Assembly (NCBI GenBank): GCA_934385225.1
Contig: CAKRPQ010000060.1
Location: 1 to 12,765, forward strand
From: an uncultured Eubacteriales bacterium
Lineage (GTDB): Bacteria > Bacillota > Clostridia > Oscillospirales > CAG-272
DNA: 12,765 bases
Direction of reading: 5' to 3'
Shown here: positions 6,094 through 11,842 of the stretch, piece after piece
How positions within the stretch are numbered: the stretch's first letter is position 1
Layout of the letters: each line of letters opens with the position of its first letter
Notes under the pieces: generated by a model
Database searches by the model: none
What the model saw: only the letters and a program-made list of their open reading frames with translations
Told to the model about the DNA's origin: nothing
Program-made: the position numbers and the translations under genes

Positions 6094-6124
6094 TTATAAT
6101 TTTGCAGTCTTTTTATAATTTTGC
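6094..6124 (-). promoter_or_regulatory. paired direct repeats upstream of the GH16 gene, possible activator site
   Basis: GCAAAATTATAA occurs twice on the minus strand (6124-6113 and 6105-6094), 19 bases apart and 66-97 bases upstream of the GH16 start. TATAAT-like -10 elements follow (6077-6072, 6070-6065) without a good -35. Two direct repeats about two helical turns apart before a promoter with a poor -35 would suit an AraC-type activator. The function is inferred; the region is A/T-rich. Confidence 0.4.
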
Positions 6125-6157
6125 GCTTTTCGGTACGCACATACGAAAATCGGCATT

Positions 6158-6184
6158 TTAGCACCTCGCGGGCACAAGTGTTAT
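6158..6184 (+). promoter_or_regulatory. degenerate CIRCE-like element overlapping a possible upstream groESL promoter
   Basis: TTAGCACCT (6158-6166), exactly 9 bases, then AAGTGTTAT (6176-6184). This matches the CIRCE half-sites at 7/9 and 6/9. A possible promoter overlaps it: TTAGCA (6158-6163), an 18-base spacer and TATACT (6182-6187) with TG one base before it. It lies 91 bases before the main CIRCE. Confidence 0.35.
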
Positions 6185-6234
6185 ACTGAGTGGGAATAAA
6201 ATATTAAAAAATTGTTAAATATAAGTAAAACCCC

Positions 6235-6262
6235 TTGATTTTTCAAAAATATAGTGTAAAAT
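6235..6262 (+). promoter_or_regulatory. promoter of groES-groEL
   Basis: TTGATT (6235-6240), a 16-base spacer and TAAAAT (6257-6262). The expected start is near 6269-6271, so the CIRCE element begins at the very start of the transcript, its usual position in Firmicutes. Confidence 0.7.
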
Positions 6263-6274
6263 TACTCTTGTAAG

Positions 6275-6301
6275 TTAGCAGTCGGAGCGTGTGAGTGCTA
6301 A
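6275..6301 (+). promoter_or_regulatory. CIRCE element (HrcA operator)
   Basis: Left half-site TTAGCAGTC (6275-6283), a 9-base spacer and right half-site GAGTGCTAA (6293-6301). Only one base differs from the CIRCE consensus (G for C at 6281). It is the binding site of the heat-shock repressor HrcA. hrcA itself is not in the window. Confidence 0.95.
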
Positions 6302-6359
6302 AACGCGAGCTTTTACGACACGCATCGCGCTACCGAAAAAAATCAAGGAGGAATTTATC

Positions 6360-6644
6360 ATGACAATAAGACCACTCGCAGACCGTGTTGTAGTTAAAGC
6401 GGTCGAAGCGGAAGAAAAAACAAAAACAGGATTCATTCTCACAACGGCATCGCAGGAGAAGCCCCAGTTTGCAGAGGTAGTTGCGGTAGGACCCGGCGGT
6501 ATGGTTGACGGCAAGGAAGTCAAAATGACCGTCAAGGTCGGCGATAAGGTTATCGTCAGCAAGTATTCGGGCACTGAGGTAAAGTGCGACGGCGAGGAAT
6601 ACAATATCGTAAGACAAAGCGATATTCTCGCAACGGTTGAATAA
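6360..6644 (+). CDS. groS: co-chaperonin GroES
   Basis: 94 aa. The start is the ATG at 6360 behind AAGGAGG (6345-6351); an in-frame GTG at 6291 lies inside the CIRCE right arm and is rejected. It is the ordinary single-domain Cpn10: RPLADRVVVK at the N-terminus, the mobile loop around residues 17-34 (AEEKTKTGFILTTASQEK) that contacts GroEL, VVAVGPG, VKVGDKVIVSKYSGTEVK, and the C-terminal EYNIVRQSDILATVE. The heptamer caps the GroEL ring and encloses the folding chamber in the cytoplasm. groEL starts 19 bases after its stop. Transcription should rise on heat or unfolding stress through release of HrcA from the upstream CIRCE. Confidence 0.98.
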   Translation: MTIRPLADRVVVKAVEAEEKTKTGFILTTASQEKPQFAEVVAVGPGGMVDGKEVKMTVKVGDKVIVSKYSGTEVKCDGEEYNIVRQSDILATVE

Positions 6645-6663
6645 TTTTTGGAGGTAATTTACT

Positions 6664-8301
6664 ATGGCAAAGGATATACTTTACGGAATCGACGCGAGAA
6701 ACGCACTGCTCCGCGGTGTCGATAAGCTCGCAGATACGGTTAAAATAACACTCGGCCCGAAGGGCAGAAACGTCGTGCTTGACAAGAAGTACGGCTCGCC
6801 GCTCATCACAAACGACGGCGTAACTATCGCAAAGGAGATTGAGCTTGAAGACGAAGCCGAGAATATGGGTGCACAGCTCGTAAAAGAGGTCGCGACAAAG
6901 ACCAACGATGCGGCGGGCGACGGTACGACAACGGCTACTCTTCTCGCACAGGCGTTCATTCGCGAGGGTATGAAGAACGTAACCGCGGGCGCAAACCCGA
7001 TGGTACTCCGCAAGGGTATGAAGAAGGCTGTTGACCGCGCGGTAGAATGCCTTGCGGCTAACTCCAAGAAGGTCAGCGGAAGCGCCGACATCGCAAGAGT
7101 AGGCACAATTTCCGCAGGCGACGAGGTTATAGGTACTCTTATCGCCGACGCTATGGAAAAGGTTTCCGCCGACGGCGTTATCACGGTTGAAGAGTCCAAG
7201 TCCGCGGACACATACTCCGAGATTGTCGAAGGTATGCAGTTCGACCGCGGCTATCTGTCTCCCTATATGGTTACGGATACCGATAAGATGGAGGCTGTCA
7301 TCGACGACGCGCTCATTCTTATAACGGATAAGAAGATTTCCAATATTCAGGATATTCTTCCGCTTCTTGAACAGGTTCTCCAAGCGGGCAAGAAGCTCGT
7401 CATCATCGCAGAGGACGTCGAGGGCGACGCACTCACGAACCTCGTTCTCAATAAGCTCCGCGGCGTGTTCGTTTGCGTAGCCGTCAAAGCGCCCGGCTTT
7501 GGCGACAGAAGAAAGGAAATGCTCCGCGATATCGCTATCCTCACGGGCGGCGAGGTCATTTCGAGCGAACTCGGTCTTGAACTCAAAGACACACAGCTTG
7601 CACAGCTCGGCAGAGCAAGACAGGTCAAGGTCACGAAAGAGAATACCATCATCGTTGACGGTGCGGGCGATTCGAACGAGATAAAGGCGAGAGTTGCGCA
7701 GATCAAGAACGCAATCGACACCACAACGTCCGAATTTGATAAAGAGAAACTCCAAGAGAGACTCGCAAAGCTCGCGGGCGGTGTTGCCGTAATCAAGGTC
7801 GGTGCCGCAACCGAGGCTGAAATGAAGGAGAAGAAGCTCCGTATCGAGGACGCACTCAATGCGACGAGAGCCGCAGTCGAAGAGGGTATTGTTCCCGGCG
7901 GCGGAACGGCATATCTCAATATCATAGACGAAGTTGCAAAACTTGTAGATACGACAGAGGGCGATGAAAAGACGGGCGTTAAGATAGTAGTCAAGGCGCT
8001 TGAAGAGCCTGTACGTCAGATCGCCGCAAATGCGGGTCTTGACGGTGCCGTTATCGTCAATGAAATTATGAAGAGCGGCAAGAAGGGCTGGGGCTTCGAC
8101 GCTTATAACGAGGAATATGTCGATATGGTAAGCGCAGGTATCGTTGACCCGACGAAGGTGACGAGAAGCGCACTCCAAAACGCTTCCTCTATTGCGAGTG
8201 TTGTTCTCACGACAGAGGCTGTTGTAGCGGATAAGAAAGAGGAAACTCCCGCAGCTGCACCGCAAGGCGGCATGGGCGGCGGCATGGGCGGAATGTACTG
8301 A
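6664..8301 (+). CDS. groL: chaperonin GroEL (60 kDa)
   Basis: 545 aa, full length for the family. The start follows GGAGG in TTTTGGAGGTAATTTACT. It has the equatorial ATP-binding signatures LGPKGRNVVLD (30-40) and NDAAGDGTTTATLLAQA (81-97, with Asp86 in the catalytic GDGTT motif), the apical KAPGFGDRRKEML block, the family signature AAVEEGIVPGGGTAY, and the Gly/Met-rich C-terminal tail GGMGGGMGGMY that projects into the cavity. The double-ring 14-mer folds non-native proteins with GroES in an ATP-driven cycle. It is the second and last gene of the operon, closed by a 13-bp hairpin terminator. No truncation or frameshift is seen. Confidence 0.99.
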   Translation: MAKDILYGIDARNALLRGVDKLADTVKITLGPKGRNVVLDKKYGSPLITNDGVTIAKEIELEDEAENMGAQLVKEVATKTNDAAGDGTTTATLLAQAFIREGMKNVTAGANPMVLRKGMKKAVDRAVECLAANSKKVSGSADIARVGTISAGDEVIGTLIADAMEKVSADGVITVEESKSADTYSEIVEGMQFDRGYLSPYMVTDTDKMEAVIDDALILITDKKISNIQDILPLLEQVLQAGKKLVIIAEDVEGDALTNLVLNKLRGVFVCVAVKAPGFGDRRKEMLRDIAILTGGEVISSELGLELKDTQLAQLGRARQVKVTKENTIIVDGAGDSNEIKARVAQIKNAIDTTTSEFDKEKLQERLAKLAGGVAVIKVGAATEAEMKEKKLRIEDALNATRAAVEEGIVPGGGTAYLNIIDEVAKLVDTTEGDEKTGVKIVVKALEEPVRQIAANAGLDGAVIVNEIMKSGKKGWGFDAYNEEYVDMVSAGIVDPTKVTRSALQNASSIASVVLTTEAVVADKKEETPAAAPQGGMGGGMGGMY

Positions 8302-8313
8302 TAATTTCACCCT

Positions 8314-8402
8314 ATATGAAAAAGCACCGAGGCGAGATGCCTCGGTGCTTTCTTTTTGTGAGATGCCGAAGGCTTATCTACTTTTATCTTTGTGCCAATG
8401 AT
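8314..8402 (-). ncRNA. candidate small RNA between groEL and the TetR gene
   Basis: A minus-strand promoter (8437-8409) predicts a start near 8402. Reading left, the groEL terminator is also a good minus-strand terminator (13-bp stem followed by TTTTT at 8322-8318), giving a transcript of about 85-90 nt. It contains no ATG. GGCATCTC occurs twice in it, at 8367-8360 and in the terminator loop and stem at 8341-8334. There is no resemblance to a known RNA family that I can recognise. Existence is inferred from promoter plus terminator only. Confidence 0.35.
8321..8357. terminator. intrinsic terminator of groESL (bidirectional)
   Basis: AAAGCACCGAGGC (8321-8333), loop GAGAT, GCCTCGGTGCTTT (8339-8351), then C and TTTTT (8353-8357). 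It is 19 bases after the groEL stop. The A-rich left flank makes it functional on the minus strand too. Confidence 0.95.
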
Positions 8403-8408
8403 CTTTTA

Positions 8409-8437
8409 TATATACGATCGCAGAACGAACTTGTCAA
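8409..8437 (-). promoter_or_regulatory. leftward promoter between groEL and the TetR gene
   Basis: Minus-strand TTGACA (8437-8432), a 17-base spacer and TATATA (8414-8409). It points at the groEL terminator and is back to back with the TetR-gene promoter. No coding gene lies downstream on this strand. Confidence 0.5.
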
Positions 8438-8443
8438 TATTTT

Positions 8444-8461
8444 GCAAAAAAATGTTTTTGC
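8444..8461. promoter_or_regulatory. inverted repeat between divergent promoters, possible TetR operator
   Basis: GCAAAAA (8444-8450), AATG, TTTTTGC (8455-8461). It sits between the -35 boxes of the leftward (8432-8437) and rightward (8464-8469) promoters, a usual place for an autoregulatory TetR-family operator. The arms are A/T-rich, so the match could be chance. Confidence 0.35.
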
Positions 8462-8463
8462 GC

Positions 8464-8492
8464 TTGAAAAAACTTGAATTATGAGTTATAAT
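8464..8492 (+). promoter_or_regulatory. promoter of the TetR-family gene
   Basis: TTGAAA (8464-8469), a 17-base spacer and TATAAT (8487-8492). The start should be near 8499, just before the ribosome site GGAGG at 8507-8511. Confidence 0.8.
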
Positions 8493-8518
8493 ATACTTAA
8501 TGAAGCGGAGGAATCAAA

Positions 8519-9127
8519 ATGGCAAGAAAACAAATGATAGAGGGCGGCACGAAAAATAAGATAGTCGAGGTCGCTACAACAAAATTTTTTGAACAGGGAT
8601 ATGACGGAACAGGTGTCCGCGAGGTTATGCGCGATGTCGGCGCGGATATAGGAACGTTTTATTACTATTTTAAGTCGAAAGACGAACTTTTCTATGAGGT
8701 TCTTTCGGGATTTTTCGAGCCTTATAAAAAGGACTTCGCGGCTCTCGCCGCGAGCGCAAAGGACGTGCCTTATAGATCGCTTTTGCGTTTCTTCCGGTAT
8801 ATGAAAAAGGAAGTGCGCACCTTCCGCGAGAAATATGCGGATAATATGCACTTCACGGTGCGCTATACGATAAGAGAACAGGCACTTGAAGTGATAGAAC
8901 CGTATATCGAGGAGATAATCGGAACGCTTGTAACCTACGGTGCAAAGCCGAAGATGGAACCGCACCTTATGGCAGTGTTCCTCACATACGGCGTCGGAAG
9001 CCTGATACTGCACGAGGACGCCGACTACGCCGATAAATCGACCGATGATGTGCGTAAGACCGTAAACCTCATTATGGGGCTTGACGAGGAAACGTCGCGC
9101 AGAATGTTCGAGGAGTCGGAGGACTGA
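8519..9127 (+). CDS. TetR/AcrR-family transcriptional regulator
   Basis: 202 aa. The ATG at 8519 follows GGAGG (8507-8511). Residues ~12-60 are the TetR DNA-binding domain: KNKIVEVATTKFFEQGYDGTGVREVMRDVGADIGTFYYYFKSKDELF, with the helix-turn-helix at about 31-50 and the family hallmark YYYFKSKDEL. Residues ~65-200 are an all-helical ligand and dimer domain with no recognisable effector signature (KKEVRTFREKYADNMHFTVRY). Proteins of this family repress as dimers and let go on binding a small molecule. The gene is monocistronic between two terminators, with an inverted repeat next to its own -35, so autoregulation is plausible. The target genes are not evident; no efflux pump or enzyme gene adjoins it. 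Confidence 0.93.
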   Translation: MARKQMIEGGTKNKIVEVATTKFFEQGYDGTGVREVMRDVGADIGTFYYYFKSKDELFYEVLSGFFEPYKKDFAALAASAKDVPYRSLLRFFRYMKKEVRTFREKYADNMHFTVRYTIREQALEVIEPYIEEIIGTLVTYGAKPKMEPHLMAVFLTYGVGSLILHEDADYADKSTDDVRKTVNLIMGLDEETSRRMFEESED

Positions 9128-9144
9128 TCTCCGCATACAGACTG

Positions 9145-9176
9145 AAAAAGGCAGGAACGCGCAGTTCCTGCTTTTT
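9145..9176. terminator. bidirectional terminator between convergent TetR and DUF1934 genes
   Basis: GCAGGAAC (9151-9158), loop GCGCA, GTTCCTGC (9164-9171), TTTTT on the right and AAAAA on the left (9145-9149). It serves the rightward TetR gene (stop at 9127) and the leftward gene ending at 9191. Confidence 0.9.
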
Positions 9177-9190
9177 ACTTCCTATTGTTT

Positions 9191-9880
9191 TTATTTGTTG
9201 TCTCCGTCTCCGTCTCCGTCGGTTTCGCCCGCAATTTCATCGTCGTCGTATTCGCGCGGCGCGGTGTCCTCTTCGAGAGGCTCAACCGAGAGACAGAATT
9301 TCGTCCTTTCCGCCGCCGCACCCTTTATTTCGACAACGTAGTCGAGGTAGATTTCACCTTTTTCGGGAATCGCGTTGACGGCTTCCGCCGTTATAATGCA
9401 GATCTCAAACGGCATATACGGCGTCTCGTAAACGCAGATGTGTCGCTTCCCGCTCTCAAACATCATCACCGTTTTCACCGTGCCGTCGCGGAGCATCGAA
9501 ATAAGCCCCGGGTCGTTTTTCGCATACGAAATTTCGGTCACGGAACCGTCCATTCCCGTCGCTTCGCTTTCGTTGTAACCTATCGTCACGCGCTCGCCGT
9601 CGTCGTCAAGATACCCTTCCGTTATAAGTTCAAGCGTGTTCGACGCTTCGTCGTAGGGGTCGCCGCCGTCCATCAGATTTTTTATAAATTCTGTCAGCTT
9701 CCCGTCGTTTTCCGCACCGCCGAACGTTATTCCCGTCGTCAGACCCGTGCCGTTGACTCCGTCAATGCCGTCGTCCACGTCGCCGTCTTCATCGTCCTCC
9801 GTCGGGAAAAACCGATAAAGTAACTCTTCGCAAAGCTCGTATTGTACGGATCTGATTTCTATTTTGACATTCTTTCTCAT
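9191..9880 (-). CDS. DUF1934 (YwiB-like) beta-barrel protein with a long internal insertion
   Basis: 229 aa. The start at 9880 follows AAAGGAG (9894-9888). KNVKIEIRSVQ (3-13) is the usual first strand of the DUF1934 calycin-like barrel. The domain resumes at NTLELITEGYL (81-91) and runs through GYNESEATGMDGSVTEI, VMMFESGKRHICVYETPYMPFEI and GEIYLDYVVEIKG to about residue 201. Between them residues ~20-80 form an acidic, Gly-rich stretch where ordinary members have only a few residues. The last ~28 residues are an acidic tail ending in DGDGDGD, encoded by a hexanucleotide repeat (9201-9218). No signal peptide; cytoplasmic. The family's function is not known to me. It is divergent from the SleB-like gene, with 67 bases between starts. 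Confidence 0.85.
   Translation of the reverse strand: MRKNVKIEIRSVQYELCEELLYRFFPTEDDEDGDVDDGIDGVNGTGLTTGITFGGAENDGKLTEFIKNLMDGGDPYDEASNTLELITEGYLDDDGERVTIGYNESEATGMDGSVTEISYAKNDPGLISMLRDGTVKTVMMFESGKRHICVYETPYMPFEICIITAEAVNAIPEKGEIYLDYVVEIKGAAAERTKFCLSVEPLEEDTAPREYDDDEIAGETDGDGDGDNK
9201..9218. repeat. hexanucleotide tandem repeat (TCTCCG)x3
   Basis: Three exact copies of TCTCCG inside the 3' end of the DUF1934 gene. They encode the alternating Asp-Gly tail on the minus strand. Copy-number change would keep the frame. Confidence 0.9.
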
Positions 9881-9947
9881 AAATTAGCTCCTTTGTGACT
9901 GAAAAACCACGCTTCCGATAATAATAAATCGGGGGTGAGAGAACGTA

Positions 9948-10556
9948 ATGGATATTAAAAAAACAAAAAAAATCTTTTCACGCATAAAGAACGCCTTTCC
10001 GAATGACGTAAGGGAGACGCTTTTCGGCTTTCTCTCGTCGAGCGCGATGATAGTGCTTGCGCTGTTTGCGCTTTCGCTCGCCTTTGACGGCGGGGACGCC
10101 GCGCAGGGAAATGAAAACGATGCGCATACGCCTGTCGCAACGGGCTTTGAACCGTATGCGGTTCTTTTAGAAGTAACTGAGGCGTCAGCCGCGCCGAGTA
10201 TAAGTACGTCGGACGAACTTAAAACCGATGTTCTCTCGCGCTTTGTAGAGGAAAAAGCGGGAGGAGAGAGCTACGCCGTGCGTGTCGCGTTTGCCGCTGT
10301 CGCGCTTAATCGCGTGAGGTCGGAGCGCTTCGGCTCGACGGTGTCGGCGGTGCTTCGCGAGGCGGGCGTTTATGGGTCGGACGTGAGCGTGACCGTGTCG
10401 GAGAGGACGAAAAACGCCGTCCGAGACGCTCTTCTCGGCGTAGACCCGACGTTCGGCGCACTTTATGTCGCGGACGAGGACGATGAAAGAGTACGCTCAC
10501 CCGAATATGAGAAAAGGACGCTTGCGCATTTCGGCGGGTATGTATTTCTCGAATAA
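9948..10556 (+). CDS. membrane-anchored SleB-like (Hydrolase_2) domain protein, catalytic Glu apparently replaced
   Basis: 202 aa. The ATG at 9948 follows GGGGGTGAG (9931-9939). Residues 1-22 are basic, ~26-46 is one transmembrane segment (FGFLSSSAMIVLALFALSLAF), so the rest should be outside the cell. Residues ~92-201 resemble the SleB/CwlJ cell-wall hydrolase fold: LSRFVEEKAGGESYAVRVAFAAVALNRV, FGSTVSAVLREAGVY, AVRDALLGVDPTFGALYV, and a terminal HFGGYVF in place of the usual GNHxF. SleB-type lytic transglycosylases cut muramic-lactam peptidoglycan in the spore cortex, using the Glu of an AEARGE motif. Here the aligned residues read EEKAGGE, with Lys103 at the catalytic position and Glu102 beside it. 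It is either a shifted active site or a non-catalytic homologue. The alignment is by eye. Confidence 0.7.
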   Translation: MDIKKTKKIFSRIKNAFPNDVRETLFGFLSSSAMIVLALFALSLAFDGGDAAQGNENDAHTPVATGFEPYAVLLEVTEASAAPSISTSDELKTDVLSRFVEEKAGGESYAVRVAFAAVALNRVRSERFGSTVSAVLREAGVYGSDVSVTVSERTKNAVRDALLGVDPTFGALYVADEDDERVRSPEYEKRTLAHFGGYVFLE

Positions 10557-10563
10557 TAAACTA

Positions 10564-10592
10564 ATTATAATATAAAAATGAATGTTTGTCAA
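10564..10592 (-). promoter_or_regulatory. full-consensus promoter antisense to the SleB-like gene
   Basis: Minus-strand TTGACA (10592-10587), a 17-base spacer and TATAAT (10569-10564), all twelve bases consensus. The predicted start is near 10557, directly at the stop codon of the rightward SleB-like gene. There is no minus-strand gene until the DUF1934 start at 9880. Confidence 0.6.
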
Positions 10593-10611
10593 GTGAGACA
10601 GCAAAGGCAGA

Positions 10612-10699
10612 GGTGAAGTCTGCAATAATCGGGCTGTAAACTGCCCGCCTATAAAAAATCCTGCGGATTTTTCCCAAAGTTCGGCATAAAAGATAAATC
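10612..10699. repeat. ~88-base intergenic repeat module 3, copy D
   Basis: It aligns along its length with 5046-5133. The central hairpin is AAAAATCC (10654-10661), TGC, GGATTTTT (10665-10672), then CCC and later CGGCATAAAAG. It lies immediately upstream of the promoter of the YdcF-like gene. Confidence 0.65.
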
Positions 10700-10709
10700 C
10701 CGCCACGCC

Positions 10710-10738
10710 TTGACAATCGCCCGATTTTGTGGTAAAAT
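10710..10738 (+). promoter_or_regulatory. sigma-A promoter of the YdcF-like gene
   Basis: TTGACA (10710-10715), a 17-base spacer and TAAAAT (10733-10738), with TG at 10730-10731. The spacer begins ATC and ends TTGTGG like that of the tRNA promoter at 1778-1806. Start expected near 10745. Confidence 0.85.
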
Positions 10739-10767
10739 CAATGTACCGAACAGAAACGGAGGCGCAA

Positions 10768-11586
10768 ATGAAAAAATATAATAAAATCCTGAATGTTCTG
10801 ATGACGGCGGGCAGCATTTTTATGTTCGTCGGCTATTTCATATACCTTGTCAAGCTCTTTATATGGAGCGAGGGGACTCTGCCGTATGTTATCGCGTTTG
10901 CGGTATGTATTCTCCTGCCCGCAGTTCTCGTTCTTGACCGCACCGGAATGCTTAAAAAGCTCTTTCGGCGCGCTTATGTCCCTCTTAAAACGATCTATAC
11001 GTTCGCGCTCGTTTTTTATACCGTCACGTTCCTCTTCCTCTGCGCATACATATTCGGCGGAAGCGTGAGCGAGACGCCCGTCGCCGATCTGCCCGAAAAT
11101 ACAATAGTCCTGACGCTCGGCGCAAAGGTCGAGAGGGACGGAAACCCCGGTAAAATCCTTCGGAAGAGACTTGATACGACGGCGAAAATGCTCTCGGAGC
11201 GAAAAGACCTGACTTGTATCGTGAGCGGCGGAAAGGGAAAGGACGAGCCGATAAGCGAGGCGGAGTGTATGATGAAATATCTTGTCGGTAAAGGCATAGA
11301 CGCACCAAGAATCGCAATGGAACCCGAATCGCATAATACGATTGAGAATATAAAGAATACGATGAAGATACTTGACGAGCTTGAAAAGCTCGGAAAAGAG
11401 CCGTGCGTGGCGGTCGTGACAACGAATTTCCATGTTCCGAGGGCGAAGATACTCTGCGCGAGACTCGGAATGGATATGGAAAAGACGTATTTTTATAATG
11501 CGCCCGATACGGGGAAGTTTTTGCTTTACCCGACGCTTGTGCGTGAGTATATGTCGTATTGTAAATTGATAGTTTTCGGCATATAA
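10768..11586 (+). CDS. YdcF family (DUF218 / SanA-like) membrane protein
   Basis: 272 aa. The start is the ATG at 10768 behind GGAGG (10758-10762); an upstream in-frame ATG at 10729 lies within the promoter. Three hydrophobic segments come first: ~8-30, ~38-56 and ~74-97. The DUF218 Rossmann-like domain fills ~112-270: IVLTLGAKVERDG, VSGGKGKDEPISEAECM, YLVGKGI, MEPESHNTIENI, and VVTTNFHVPRAKILCARLG. The clustered conserved SGG, SEA, ESxxTxEN and NFHxxRA motifs probably form the ligand site. Related E. coli proteins (SanA, YdcF, ElyC) act in envelope biogenesis; ElyC affects lipid-carrier and peptidoglycan metabolism. The exact reaction is not established to my knowledge. Monocistronic, with no clear terminator after it. 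Confidence 0.9.
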   Translation: MKKYNKILNVLMTAGSIFMFVGYFIYLVKLFIWSEGTLPYVIAFAVCILLPAVLVLDRTGMLKKLFRRAYVPLKTIYTFALVFYTVTFLFLCAYIFGGSVSETPVADLPENTIVLTLGAKVERDGNPGKILRKRLDTTAKMLSERKDLTCIVSGGKGKDEPISEAECMMKYLVGKGIDAPRIAMEPESHNTIENIKNTMKILDELEKLGKEPCVAVVTTNFHVPRAKILCARLGMDMEKTYFYNAPDTGKFLLYPTLVREYMSYCKLIVFGI

Positions 11587-11602
11587 ATAAAAGTCGGGGC
11601 GG

Positions 11603-11673
11603 GAACAACCCTTCCGTCGGAGGGCTGCGCACCTCCGCCACCTCCCCTTTTTTCTCCGAAAAAGGGGAGGCAA
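11603..11673. repeat. dispersed palindromic repeat module 2, copy C
   Basis: Same sequence as 4975-5037 up to the final hairpin, which here is longer: CCTCCCCTTTTT (11641-11652), loop TCTCCG, AAAAAGGGGAGG (11659-11670), a perfect 12-bp stem. No T tract follows the right arm, so it is not a standard rightward terminator. Confidence 0.85.
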
Positions 11674-11683
11674 GGACGGGTGA

Positions 11684-11763
11684 AAGTTTTCGGTCTCGCT
11701 TTTGCAGAAAGTTTGGGTCAAGCCTTTTCAAAGGCTTGCGGTTTCAAAAGGCGGAGCCTTTTG
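11684..11763. repeat. hairpin-chain repeat module 1, copy C
   Basis: Opens AAGTTTTCGGTCTCGC, as at 4792. It then holds CAAGCCTTT/AAAGGCTTG (11719-11738) and CAAAAGGC/GCCTTTTG (11745-11763). The GGTCAAG...CTTG frame is shared with copy B but the stem interior differs on both sides, keeping the pairing. Confidence 0.65.
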
Positions 11764-11842
11764 TCGCCGCCCGAAAATGCCGTAATCTCCTCACTTTCGC
11801 CCCGAAAAGCACTTTTTCTAAAAAAAACAACATATATTTCTC

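Noticed and set aside
5342..6118. A 258-codon plus-strand frame over the GH16 gene
   Set aside because: Antisense shadow of a gene with intact catalytic motif and ribosome site; no family features of its own.
6556..8310. A 584-codon open frame on the minus strand opposite groEL
   Set aside because: It is the mirror of groEL, a highly conserved gene; the product is Cys/Arg/Leu-rich with no recognisable domain or ribosome site. Long antisense frames are expected from the codon bias here.
11641..11670. Terminator of the YdcF-like gene
   Set aside because: The 12-bp hairpin is followed by CAAGGACGGG, not a T run, and belongs to the dispersed repeat; it may weakly impede transcription but is not a standard terminator.
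10738..11721. A 327-codon minus-strand frame over the YdcF-like gene
   Set aside because: Antisense shadow of a protein with clear DUF218 motifs and a consensus promoter; the shadow product is rich in Arg, His and Tyr and lacks a start signal.
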